A stretch of DNA of 64,000 bases from Cytobacillus praedii (GTDB lineage: Bacteria > Bacillota > Bacilli > Bacillales > Cytobacillaceae). Position 1 is the first letter of the stretch. Each line of letters begins with the position of its first letter. Shown piece after piece: positions 44,594-52,852 of the stretch. The position numbers were made by a program, and so were the translations under genes. The stretch spans positions 201,704-265,703 of the forward strand of contig NZ_LMBX01000004.1 in NCBI RefSeq assembly GCF_001439605.1, written 5' to 3'. The notes under the pieces are model-generated. The model was not told the DNA's origin. It made no database searches and saw nothing but the letters and a program-made list of their open reading frames with translations.

Positions 44594-44761
44594 ATGGAAT
44601 CCAAGATTCTTTTTGATATTGGTTTGATAGCTGTAATTATGTTAGTACTCTGCCTTTTGGTGTTTAATGGCTTATTCCCTAGTAAAAATAAAAAACACAC
44701 CCTATTCAAAGTACTAATCTGTTTATCAATTTTTGTGAGCGTTATAATTTTTCAAATGTAG
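44594..44761 (+). CDS. Small two-helix membrane protein (55 aa)
   Basis: ATG behind AGAGGTG opens a 55-codon frame: helix 1 (IGLIAVIMLVLCLLVFNGL), a short basic turn (SKNKKHT), helix 2 (LICLSIFVSVIIF) and a TAG. AT-rich promoter-like sequence (TATAAT) lies about 35 bp upstream. No family known. The 44283-44593 gap before it holds nothing else. Confidence 0.6.
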   Translation: MESKILFDIGLIAVIMLVLCLLVFNGLFPSKNKKHTLFKVLICLSIFVSVIIFQM

Positions 44762-44904
44762 TTTATACTTCCTCTTCAACCGCAGTATCAATTTAATCGA
44801 AAGTTTTCCGTTCCTTTAAATAATATACAAATCTCGGTAGGAAACTATCTGTAACCCATTCATCAAGGGTATGAAAGCTCAAACGCGGCAGGGAAAGCTT
44901 GGCT

Positions 44905-45260
44905 TATGGTCCTCCATCGAGAGAATGGAAGCACGAACTCGTCAGTAAAACAGGAGTAGGGTTCTTCCTCGATAGAATGAAAGCCCGAACATGTCTAAAA
45001 AAGAGGTGAAAGGTCCTTCATGGATAGAATGAAAGCCCGAATTCGTCAGAAAAACAGGGATAACGTCCTTCATCGAGAGAATGAAAGCCCCAATTCGTAA
45101 GAAAAAGAGGTGTAAGGTCCTTCATCGAGAGAATGAAGGACCCAACTCGTTAGAAAATCAGGGATAAGGTCCATCAACAATGGAATGAAAGCCCATCCTC
45201 GTTAGAAAGCCTGCCGTACAGTCATTCAACAAGTAAGTAAAAGCCCCCCACTTACCCAAA
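44905..45260. repeat. Tandem array, 52-bp unit (TCCTTCATCGAGAGAATG type), about six to seven units
   Basis: The element TCGAGAGAATGAAAGCCC recurs at 44917, 44969, 45021, 45073 and 45125, exactly 52 bp apart, and then degenerates toward 45260. Whole units are alike (linkers such as AACTCGTCAGAAAAACAGGG), so this is a decaying tandem repeat, not repeat-spacer. It fills the gap between the small membrane gene and the XRE-AbrB gene. Confidence 0.9.
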
Positions 45261-45436
45261 CAACAAGAAAAATGCCCTTCATTAACGTTTTTGGTACTGC
45301 TAAGTAAATCAAAATTGGTAAGTAATATAATTCTTAATCCAATCCTCTGCCACAATTCTTAACATAAAATGACGCGAAACGTTGATAGACTTTATTAAAT
45401 ATCCAACTTATAGTTAACTTTATAGGAGTTGAAAAT

Positions 45437-45871
45437 ATGATTGGTATGAATATTCGTATTTTGCGTAAGAAAAACAAAATGAGCCAGGAACAACTTGCGG
45501 AGAGGGTAAGCGTTTCTCGTCAGACTGTAGCGAAGTGGGAGAACGAAGAGGCGTTGCCTGATATTCATAAATGTAAAATGCTGGCCGAGATCTTTCAAGT
45601 AACTTTGGACCAGTTATCCGGCAGTATGAGTGAAGAAGAGGTAGAGCATCTGGGACCAAAGGGAAAGCAGTTTTTCGGTGTTGTGAAGGTAGGCGAGCGT
45701 GGGCAAATCGTTATTCCAAAGCAAGCGAGGGAAATGTATCAGATTCATGCTGGCGATAAGCTTGTTGTTTTGGGGGAAGACGTGACAAAAGGAATAGCCA
45801 TCTTAAAAACAGATGGTTTTCTGGAGTTTGCCGATTTAATCCGTAAGGCTGAAGCAGCAGAGGGGGAGTAA
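45437..45871 (+). CDS. XRE-type HTH fused to an AbrB-like DNA-binding domain
   Basis: 144 residues with two DNA-binding modules. A lambda-Cro/XRE helix-turn-helix covers about 5-58 (NIRILRKKNKMSQEQLAERVSVSRQTVAKWE). A swapped-hairpin AbrB/SpoVT domain covers about 78-122 (VVKVGERGQIVIPKQAREMYQI, GDKLVVLGE). Both bind DNA as dimers. The stop is 2 bases before the glycosyltransferase start, so it probably regulates or senses for it. ATG at 45437; a second ATG four codons on is possible. Confidence 0.9.
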   Translation: MIGMNIRILRKKNKMSQEQLAERVSVSRQTVAKWENEEALPDIHKCKMLAEIFQVTLDQLSGSMSEEEVEHLGPKGKQFFGVVKVGERGQIVIPKQAREMYQIHAGDKLVVLGEDVTKGIAILKTDGFLEFADLIRKAEAAEGE

Positions 45872-45873
45872 GA

Positions 45874-47049
45874 ATGAGCAGAATCGTATTTTTTTCGATC
45901 CCTGCACATGGGCATACGAATCCGACATTGCCGGTAGTAGCTGAGCTTGTAAGTAGAGGGCATGACGTATGGTACTACTCTTTTTTAGAGTTTAAAGAAA
46001 AAATAGAAGGTCTAGGTGCGACGTTTATTCCTTGTGATGAGTTTCTTCCGGTGATTTCTGAAGATGAATTGAACCGCAAAGCCGGAAAAGATTTTGCCGC
46101 ATTGATTGAAATGATTGTAGACACAACCATTGCTTTAGATGAAAAAGTATGTACGGAATTGAGAGAGATTCAGCCGGACTGCATTGTTTCTGATTCCTTA
46201 TGCATTTGGGGGAAGTTATTTGCTAAGAAATTAGGAATACCGTATATCTGTTCAACAACCACCTTTGCATTTAATCGGCATACAGCTAAACGGATGAAAC
46301 GCAGTATAAAGGAAATAGTAGGCATGATAATTGGAATGCCAAGAATTAATAAAAAGTTAGATCTGCTGCGTTCCCATGGGTATGAAGTGAAAAATTTTAT
46401 ATCGATTATTCAAAATGATAATGAAACAGACACGATTGTGTATACATCGAAAAAATTCCAGCCGATGGCCGAAACGTTTTCCGATAGATATTCCTTCGTT
46501 GGACCTTCAATCCGGCAGTCTCCTGAAGCATCCGAAGAAAGGAAAGACAGAAAGTTAATCTATATTTCATTAGGAACAGTACTCAATCAAAATAAGGATT
46601 TTTATCAAAATTGCATCCAGACATTTGCGGACAGCGACTTTGATGTTTTGATGTCGGTTGGTGAAAAAACGAAGATTAACTCTCTTGGCCGCATTCCAGA
46701 CAATATTACCGTTCAAAACAGAGTCGACCAGCTGGCCATATTACAGAAGGCAGATGTATTTATTACACATTGCGGAATGAACAGTGTGAATGAAAGCCTG
46801 TATTATGGTGTTCCGATGGTCCTATTTCCTTTGCATAGTGAGCAAAGGGCAGTGGCTGATCGGGTCGCTGAACTTGGCGCAGGCATAAAGTTAAAAGGAA
46901 ATAAGCCAAAGCATCTGGAGAAAGCTGTAGCACATGTGCTAGCGAGTAGGACCTATTTAGAAAATGCCCGGGGGCTCTCTGGTGACTTCAGGAAAGCCGG
47001 TGGATCTGTAAAGGCAGCTACTGTAATCTTAGATAAGATAAAAAAATGA
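45874..47049 (+). CDS. Macrolide-type UDP-glycosyltransferase (MGT/YjiC family)
   Basis: 391 residues, GT1 fold. N-terminus RIVFFSIPAHGHTNPTLPVVAELVSRGHDV with the conserved His. The C-terminal UDP-sugar motif (about 303-345) has FITHCGMNSVNESLYYGVPMV and FPLHSEQRAVADRV. Relatives inactivate macrolides or glucosylate flavonoids, sterols and xenobiotics in the cytosol with UDP-glucose. GGGGGAG within the upstream gene's end gives tight coupling to the XRE-AbrB regulator. Detoxification of an antibiotic is likely but unproven. Confidence 0.9.
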   Translation: MSRIVFFSIPAHGHTNPTLPVVAELVSRGHDVWYYSFLEFKEKIEGLGATFIPCDEFLPVISEDELNRKAGKDFAALIEMIVDTTIALDEKVCTELREIQPDCIVSDSLCIWGKLFAKKLGIPYICSTTTFAFNRHTAKRMKRSIKEIVGMIIGMPRINKKLDLLRSHGYEVKNFISIIQNDNETDTIVYTSKKFQPMAETFSDRYSFVGPSIRQSPEASEERKDRKLIYISLGTVLNQNKDFYQNCIQTFADSDFDVLMSVGEKTKINSLGRIPDNITVQNRVDQLAILQKADVFITHCGMNSVNESLYYGVPMVLFPLHSEQRAVADRVAELGAGIKLKGNKPKHLEKAVAHVLASRTYLENARGLSGDFRKAGGSVKAATVILDKIKK

Positions 47050-47082
47050 GCACATGATTCCAATCATTGTGCTCGTTTTTTA
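47048..47082 (+). terminator. Terminator after the glycosyltransferase
   Basis: GAGCACATGATT pairs imperfectly with AATCATTGTGCTC and is followed by a T-run. It starts at the stop codon. Confidence 0.88.
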
Positions 47083-47180
47083 TATAGGGTATATTATTAT
47101 TTGATAATTCTGTCTATGATGGAAATACAAGTATTATTGTATGATATACTTTTAAAACGTTTTCCAAGGAGCGATTCAGC

Positions 47181-47645
47181 TTGAGTATTCAATTTGAAGT
47201 GAAAAGAACGACGAAGGTATCCAAACAAACAGCTTATACAGGTCTGCTTGATCTTGATTCAGCAAAACGATGGATGCAGGGGTTAGTAAGAATAGAGCGA
47301 TTAGATGAGGGGCCGATGCAGACAGGAAGTCAGTGGATGGAAACAAGAAAGATGTTTGGAAAAGAAGCTACTGAACATTTTGAGGTGGTTGAACTTCAAG
47401 AACCGGAGAAAATTGTGCTCCGCTGTGATGGAACGAAAGGAACGACGGGCAAAGGAGAATTTGTGTTTACATACATAGTCGCTTCAGTGGATGATCATGC
47501 GGTCATAACTCTGAACGGTGAAATAAAGGGTCTTTCTGGGTTGACGAAAATTTTTGGCAAAATGATGGCAGGAACCTTTAAAAAAGCATGTGCGAAAGAT
47601 TTGGATGGGCTCATAAGCTATTTGGAAAATAAGCTTGCAAAATGA
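47181..47645 (+). CDS. SRPBCC (START-like) ligand-binding protein
   Basis: 154 residues of the polyketide-cyclase/AHSA1-type helix-grip fold: an N-terminal beta strand with KVSKQTAYTGLLDLDSAKRWM, FEVVELQEPEKIVLRC in the middle and a long C-terminal helix. These proteins bind hydrophobic ligands or act in general stress. TTG start behind AAGGAGCG. Independent gene; ligand unknown. Confidence 0.85.
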   Translation: MSIQFEVKRTTKVSKQTAYTGLLDLDSAKRWMQGLVRIERLDEGPMQTGSQWMETRKMFGKEATEHFEVVELQEPEKIVLRCDGTKGTTGKGEFVFTYIVASVDDHAVITLNGEIKGLSGLTKIFGKMMAGTFKKACAKDLDGLISYLENKLAK

Positions 47646-47743
47646 ATAGCTTTTCCTATTTTTCGCAATAATGGAAAAGGTGTTCGGCTTATACAGATTG
47701 AATATATAAGAGGTATGATTTTTAGAAAAATTAGGAGGTTAAC

Positions 47744-48139
47744 ATGGGAAGATTAATTCATTTCGAAATTCATGTGGATGATATGGAACGAGCGAAGAAG
47801 TTTTATGGGGATGTATTTGGCTGGACCTTTGAAGATTGGAGCGAATATGCGGGAACGCCTTATTTCGGAGCGGTAACTGGCGATGCAAATGAGCCTGGTA
47901 TTAATGGTGCATTGATGAAGCGCCAAAGTCCACCCCCAGCGCCAGGGCAAGCGATGAATGGCTTTGCTTGTACAATGGGAGTAGAAGATTACGATGCTAC
48001 GGAAGCGAAAATCATTAGCGGAGGCGGAACAGTGGCTCTGCCCAAACATGCGCTGCCTGGAATGGCCTGGCAGGGATACTATATGGATACAGAAGGAAAT
48101 GTCTTTGGGATACATCAGCCAGATGAGAACGCGAAGTAG
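47744..48139 (+). CDS. VOC-family protein
   Basis: 131 residues, glyoxalase fold: LIHFEIHVDDMERAKKFYGDVFGWTFEDW at the N-terminus and GYYMDTEGNVFGIHQP at the C-terminus, with a possible His/Glu metal pair. Resembles the 27-kDa-antigen-like (CFP30B) VOC proteins. ATG behind AGGAGG. Own terminator follows. Confidence 0.9.
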   Translation: MGRLIHFEIHVDDMERAKKFYGDVFGWTFEDWSEYAGTPYFGAVTGDANEPGINGALMKRQSPPPAPGQAMNGFACTMGVEDYDATEAKIISGGGTVALPKHALPGMAWQGYYMDTEGNVFGIHQPDENAK

Positions 48140-48165
48140 GATGCTGTAGCCATCTTTAATTAATG

Positions 48166-48200
48166 AGGTGCTTTTCTTTAAAAGGAAAAGTACCTTTTTT
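48166..48200 (+). terminator. Terminator after the VOC gene
   Basis: AGGTGCTTTTC pairs with GAAAAGTACCT (one G-T pair) with a short loop, then six T. Confidence 0.9.
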
Positions 48201-48269
48201 AATAAAAATATTTGATAAAATGGTGTATAGTCGGAGTGAAAATATTCATATTATGAGAGGCTGGATCAA

Positions 48270-48977
48270 ATGACTTATGAAGAAATTATGCAAAAGCTTG
48301 AAGAATTAGGTTCTGAGCAGACAAAAAAAATTTATAACAATCATGGAGTGAAGGAACCTTATTTTGGCGTGAAAATAGGGGACCTAAAGAAACTGGTCAA
48401 GTATGTAAAGAAGGATCATGACTTAGCATTAAAGCTATATGCTTCTGGAAATCATGATGCCATGTATTTGGCAGGTCTGTCGGTTAATCCAAAGATCATC
48501 TCTAAAGAAACCTTACAAGAGTGGGCGAAAAAGGCCTACTGGTATATGGCAGCAGAATATACGGTTGCTCAAGTGGCAGCCGAAAGTGACTATGCACTTG
48601 AATTGGCGAGGGAGTGGATGAAATCTGAGGAAGAAATGATAGCCGTTTGTGGCTGGAGTACATACGCTAACTACCTATCCATCACACCGGATGAGAAATT
48701 GGATATAGCTGAAATAAGCACAATGCTAAATCAAGTGAAAAGTAAAATACATGAGGAAAGAAATCGGGTGCGGTATGTAATGAATGGGTTTGTGATATCC
48801 GTTGGCACCTATGTCACTGAATTAAAAGAGGAAGCAAAGCAAGTCGCAGAATCTATCGGCAAAGTGCATGTTGATGTAGGAAATACGGCTTGTAAGGTCC
48901 CGCTTGCTTCAGATTATATTAAAAAAGTAGAAGAGAAAAATAGAATTGGGATGAAGCGGAAGACATGTATTTGCTGA
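48270..48977 (+). CDS. DNA alkylation repair protein, AlkD-like HEAT-repeat glycosylase
   Basis: 235 residues, all-helical, with the AlkD-type start (QTKKIYNNHGVKEPYFGVKIGDLKKLVKYVKKDHDLALKLYASGNHDA) and the conserved MAAEYTVAQVA and WMKSEEEMIAVCGWSTYANY segments. AlkC/AlkD proteins excise N3- and N7-alkylpurines by holding DNA in a HEAT solenoid. The family as a whole has members without glycosylase activity. GAGAGG precedes ATG. No promoter signal for alkylation stress could be read. Confidence 0.85.
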   Translation: MTYEEIMQKLEELGSEQTKKIYNNHGVKEPYFGVKIGDLKKLVKYVKKDHDLALKLYASGNHDAMYLAGLSVNPKIISKETLQEWAKKAYWYMAAEYTVAQVAAESDYALELAREWMKSEEEMIAVCGWSTYANYLSITPDEKLDIAEISTMLNQVKSKIHEERNRVRYVMNGFVISVGTYVTELKEEAKQVAESIGKVHVDVGNTACKVPLASDYIKKVEEKNRIGMKRKTCIC

Positions 48978-48999
48978 TAGTGTAAACAACAAAGAGGCT

Positions 49000-49600
49000 G
49001 TCGCCAAAAATTGAGTACAGTATCACCAAAAACCCCTCAATTTGAGGAACCAATAAGCCTAATTGAGTACAGTTTTATCAAAAATAGTTCAATTTCGGGA
49101 ACCAATAAGCCTAATTGAGTACAGTTTTATCAAAAATAGTTTAATTTCGGGAACCAATAAGCCTAATTGAGTACAGTTTTATCAAAAATTATTCAAATTC
49201 GGGAACCAATAAGCCCGATAGAGTACAGTTTTATCTAAAATTACTCATTTTCGGGAACCAATAAGCTCAATTGAGTACAGTTTTATCAAAAATTATTCAA
49301 ATTCGGGAACCAATAAGCTCGATTGAGTACAGTTTTATCTAAACTCATTCATTTTTGGGAACCAATAAGCACGATAGAGTACAGTTTTATCAAACATTAT
49401 TCAAATTCGGGAACCAATAAGCATGATAGAGTACAGTTTTATCAAAAATTATTCAAATTCGGGAACTAATAAGCACGATAGAGTACAGTTTTATCTAAAA
49501 TTATTCAAATTCGGGAACCAATAGGCTCAATTGAGTACAATATCATCAAAAATCCTTCAATTTGAGGAATCAACAGCCAAATTGAGTTTTTTAATCATGG
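49000..49600. repeat. Tandem array, exactly 52-bp unit, ten or more units
   Basis: The element CCAATAAGC recurs at 49051, 49103, 49155, 49207, 49259, 49311, 49363, 49415, 49467 (one change) and 49519, always 52 bp apart. The full unit reads ATTGAGTACAGTTTTATCAA, then AAATTATTCAAATTCGGGAA, then CCAATAAGCNC. First and last units are more diverged. No spacer region is unique, so this is not a CRISPR. It fills the gap between the AlkD gene and the SDR gene. Confidence 0.95.
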
Positions 49601-49704
49601 GCATATAATTGCACGCTTACAGCACCATCTTTAAAAAAGAAAAAGAGCTGTCCAATAGTCTGAAATAGACATAATGAATAGCCCCTTTCATATTAATATG
49701 TTTA

Positions 49705-50466
49705 TTAGAAAGCTGCTGTCCAGCCACCGTCAGCTGTGATCACTGTGCCATTGACAAAGCTAGATTCATCAGAAGCTAAGAATAGCGCTACTTGTGCGAT
49801 TTCTTCAGGCTGTCCGATTCGAGGCATTACTCCTTGTACTGCTTTTGTGCGCTCCATGCCGAATTGATTAAAGTTCTGCATGGAAGAAGCGATATTCGTT
49901 GCTACACCGCCGGGAGCAATGGCATTACAGCGGATGCCTTTGTTTGCATACATATAACCGGTATTTTTTGTAAGACCAATGACTGCATGCTTGGATGCTC
50001 CGTAAGTTGCACCTGCGTGAGCACCATTTAATCCCCCAGTTGAAGCGGTATTAATGATCACTCCGCTTTCTTTTTCTAAGAAAATTGGGAGTGCTTTACG
50101 CATCGCTCTCATGACGCCTTTTGTATTGATATCAAAAATTAAATCCCAGCGTTCATCAAGAATATCAGCAACTGGTTCAAAACCGTCCATTATCCCCGCG
50201 TTATTTACTAAAATATCCAAAGTTCCGTATTCGCTAACAGCTGTATCAATCATGTGGTCAATGTCTGCTTGTTTTGCCACATTGACTTGAACTGCCTTGG
50301 CAGTTCCGCCTTTTTCTGTAATCCCTTTAACGACTGTTTCTGCGCCTTCCAGGTTAAGGTCGGAAACGATTACTTTTGCCCCTTCACTCGCATACAATTC
50401 TGCAATGGCTTTCCCCATACCTGACGCTGCACCTGTTACGATTGCGACTTTGTCTTTTAATTTCAT
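49705..50466 (-). CDS. SDR-family oxidoreductase
   Basis: 253 residues, classical short-chain dehydrogenase: TGAASGMGKA (11-20) for NAD(P), NNAG, IINTAST with the catalytic Ser, YGASKHAV with Tyr/Lys, and the C-terminal DGGWTAAF. It reduces or oxidises an alcohol/ketone; the substrate is unknown. The frame extends to a GTG at 50481, but GGAGGG lies between it and ATG 50466. Divergent from the TetR regulator at 50623, which probably represses it. Confidence 0.92.
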   Translation of the reverse strand: MKLKDKVAIVTGAASGMGKAIAELYASEGAKVIVSDLNLEGAETVVKGITEKGGTAKAVQVNVAKQADIDHMIDTAVSEYGTLDILVNNAGIMDGFEPVADILDERWDLIFDINTKGVMRAMRKALPIFLEKESGVIINTASTGGLNGAHAGATYGASKHAVIGLTKNTGYMYANKGIRCNAIAPGGVATNIASSMQNFNQFGMERTKAVQGVMPRIGQPEEIAQVALFLASDESSFVNGTVITADGGWTAAF

Positions 50467-50499
50467 CCCATATCCCTCCACTTTTTCAAATAATATATA

Positions 50500-50515
50500 T
50501 TGAACACGTGTACAA
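50500..50515. promoter_or_regulatory. Candidate TetR operator in the divergent SDR/TetR region
   Basis: TTGAACACGTGTACAA is a palindrome with seven of eight pairs. It lies 34 bp upstream of the SDR start and resembles AGTGTTCAGTAT nearer the tetR gene. A repressor binding here would cover the SDR promoter. Confidence 0.55.
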
Positions 50516-50622
50516 TAAAAATTATACTAGAGAAGGTATAGGACTACAATCGACAGAAAATTCGAGTTGTGTTGAGTAATAGACACTTATTTACAATAGT
50601 GTTCAGTATGAGGTGAAAAAAA

Positions 50623-51198
50623 TTGAAGCATGATCTTCGAATTGTTAAGACGAAGGATGGTTTGCGTCATGCCTTATTGGATTTGCTGAAAAAGAAGCCG
50701 CTGGAAACCATTACGGTCGCTGAATTGTGCCGGGAAGCTACGATTAACCGTGGAACGTTTTACTTGCACTATAAAGAGGTTCATGAAGTGTTTAAGGAAT
50801 ACTTAGAGGTCATTGTTGAGGATTTAAAGCAATCGTACGAAGAACCTTATTTTAAAACGAATTATCATATCCAGAATCTCGAGGCAGATATGATAAAAAT
50901 ATTTCATCATGTTAAGGAATATAAAGACTTTTATCAAATAATATTTGATGAGCGCATTCCGATGATGTATTATTATCTTCTATTTGATACGATTCGTTCA
51001 TTTATGAAGGAATCGATAGAAGGACACTTCGAATTAGATCAAAGCATTCAGCTGGATTATCTCATTAGCTATCAGACCAATGCGATCCTGGGCATTCTAA
51101 TCGAATGGCACCGTCATGGATACGAAACATCGATCCATGAGCTGAATCAGCATCTTATCACCATCTTGTCAATCAATAGCCCCTTTCGTAAAATGTAG
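50623..51198 (+). CDS. TetR/AcrR-family regulator
   Basis: 191 residues. N-terminal TetR helix-turn-helix (TITVAELCREATINRGTFYLHYKEVHEVFKEYLE) and a C-terminal helical domain typical of TetR_C groups with an alpha-helical ligand pocket. TTG start behind GAGGTG. Divergent neighbour of the SDR gene, and about 30 bp ahead of the MscS-type gene, with which it may be co-transcribed. Confidence 0.88.
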   Translation: MKHDLRIVKTKDGLRHALLDLLKKKPLETITVAELCREATINRGTFYLHYKEVHEVFKEYLEVIVEDLKQSYEEPYFKTNYHIQNLEADMIKIFHHVKEYKDFYQIIFDERIPMMYYYLLFDTIRSFMKESIEGHFELDQSIQLDYLISYQTNAILGILIEWHRHGYETSIHELNQHLITILSINSPFRKM

Positions 51199-51227
51199 TT
51201 CACCACGTATATATATTGGAGGGACAT

Positions 51228-52487
51228 ATGGATTTTATTAGTAATTGGCTGTCGGACTATAATTTGAATTCTACGGTACATAAGTATCTATCAACGATTA
51301 TTACGATTCTTTTCATAGCGATGATTTGTATTATCGCAAATTTTATTACGAAAAAGATCGTAATTAGAATCATCACTCATATCGTAAACAATAACAAATA
51401 CCAATGGGACAATATGCTTTTGGATCGAAAGGTTTTCCATAAGCTATCACATTTTGTACCTGCAATTATTATTTATAATTTTTCTACTACATTTGATTAC
51501 TTTAAAGATTTGATAGAAAAGGGTGCGATCACGTATTTAATTATTGTAGGATTACTGGTACTAAATAGCCTATTAAATGCCATTAATGATATATATCAAA
51601 CCTATGAAATATCTAAGACAAGACCAATGAAGGGGTATATTCAGGTTGTAAAAATAATCGTTATTACACTTGGAATCATTGTTGTTATTGCGAACCTGAT
51701 CGGGGAAAGTCCCGTCATCCTACTAAGCGGGATTGGTGCTCTTTCAGCTGTACTCATGCTGGTTTTTAAAGATTCGTTATTGGGACTTGTTGCTGGGATC
51801 CAGCTGTCTTCGAATGATATGGTTCGAGTTGGGGACTGGATTCAAATGCCTAAATACGGAGCAGATGGGGACGTGATCGATATCTCCTTAAATACCGTCC
51901 AAGTGCAAAATTGGGATAAGACGATTACGATGATTCCAAGCTATGCGTTAATATCCGACTCCTTTATCAATTGGAGAGGGATGCAAACCTCAGGCGGACG
52001 CAGAATTAAGCGATCCTTATTTATCGATAAAAATAGTATTTCATTTTGTACAGACGAGATGATTGAAAAGTTTAAATGCATTCACTATCTTTCGGAATAT
52101 ATTCTCAATAGAGAAAGTGAAATTGCCGAGTATAATACAAAAAATGGCATTAACCGGAGCAACCCTGTGAATGGAAGGGCACTTACGAACATTGGTGTTT
52201 TTCGCGTGTATGTTAACTATTACCTGCAAAAACATTCCGGGATCAATCAGGAAATGACTTTAATGGTGAGGCAGCTTGCCCCAACAGAACACGGGCTACC
52301 ATTAGAAATCTATGCATTTTCGAATGATGTCAGATGGGCAGTATACGAATCCGTTCAGGCCGATATCTTCGACCATCTCTTTGCAGTCGCACCAGAATTT
52401 GGGCTTCGCTTATTCCAGAGCCCATCTGGGAATGATTTAAGAACGATGCTGGATGAACCAAGAGTGGATGGAGAAAGAGGACATTGA
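51228..52487 (+). CDS. MscS-family mechanosensitive channel (YbdG-like)
   Basis: 419 residues. Several membrane helices: about 20-45, 70-90, 100-120, 145-165 and the pore helix near 175-200 (VILLSGIGALSAVLMLVFKDSLLGLVAGIQL), then the MscS beta domain (MVRVGDWIQMPKYGADGDVIDISLNTVQVQNWDKTITMIPSYALIS). The C-terminal size and NWRGMQTSGGRRIKRS region are those of E. coli YbdG-type miniconductance channels, which open under osmotic downshock. The TTG at 51216 is rejected because GGAGGGA directly precedes ATG 51228. Confidence 0.88.
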   Translation: MDFISNWLSDYNLNSTVHKYLSTIITILFIAMICIIANFITKKIVIRIITHIVNNNKYQWDNMLLDRKVFHKLSHFVPAIIIYNFSTTFDYFKDLIEKGAITYLIIVGLLVLNSLLNAINDIYQTYEISKTRPMKGYIQVVKIIVITLGIIVVIANLIGESPVILLSGIGALSAVLMLVFKDSLLGLVAGIQLSSNDMVRVGDWIQMPKYGADGDVIDISLNTVQVQNWDKTITMIPSYALISDSFINWRGMQTSGGRRIKRSLFIDKNSISFCTDEMIEKFKCIHYLSEYILNRESEIAEYNTKNGINRSNPVNGRALTNIGVFRVYVNYYLQKHSGINQEMTLMVRQLAPTEHGLPLEIYAFSNDVRWAVYESVQADIFDHLFAVAPEFGLRLFQSPSGNDLRTMLDEPRVDGERGH

Positions 52488-52508
52488 AATAGCGATGAAA
52501 AATCGTAA

Positions 52509-52546
52509 AAACACTCATGAATCTTGTATTTGTGAGTGTTCTTTTA
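52509..52546 (+). terminator. Terminator after the channel gene
   Basis: AACACTCA pairs with TGAGTGTT around a 15-base loop, followed by CTTTTATTT. Confidence 0.82.
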
Positions 52547-52590
52547 TTTAATGGCTGTGTTAAAGCAGAATGTAAATGATATACTAGTTG

Positions 52591-52720
52591 GTTGATTGCA
52601 GCGAAATGCACAAGACGTCTGCTTAGATGAGCGGGTCAGGTGAGACCCCACAGGAGTGTAAGCGACAAGGAGGAACAACACATACCCTTTGATCGCTGAG
52701 TGCCTGTAGCATAATTCAAC
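52591..52720. repeat. Bacillaceae intergenic repeat, copy 5 (diverged)
   Basis: Recognisable as the same unit (GTTGATTGCAGCGAAATGCA at the left, CAGGTGAGACCCCACAGGAG inside, TAATTCAAC-type end), but with many substitutions and loss of the GC-rich pairs. It is an older copy. It lies in the 52488-52852 gap, which otherwise holds only a terminator and the leader of the next gene. Confidence 0.8.
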
Positions 52721-52852
52721 CTCTGCCAATTATGTGTTAATCTGCAACAGTGTCTAAGAAAATATCCTGTAGTGGGTATGAAAATCGAAAAAATATCAAG
52801 TATTACTATTTTTTTGTCTGAACAGTATAATCAGGAATGGGAGATGAGACAA

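Noticed and set aside
49000..49600. Regular array resembling a CRISPR
   Set aside because: The whole 52-bp unit is conserved; there are no unique spacers and no cas genes nearby.
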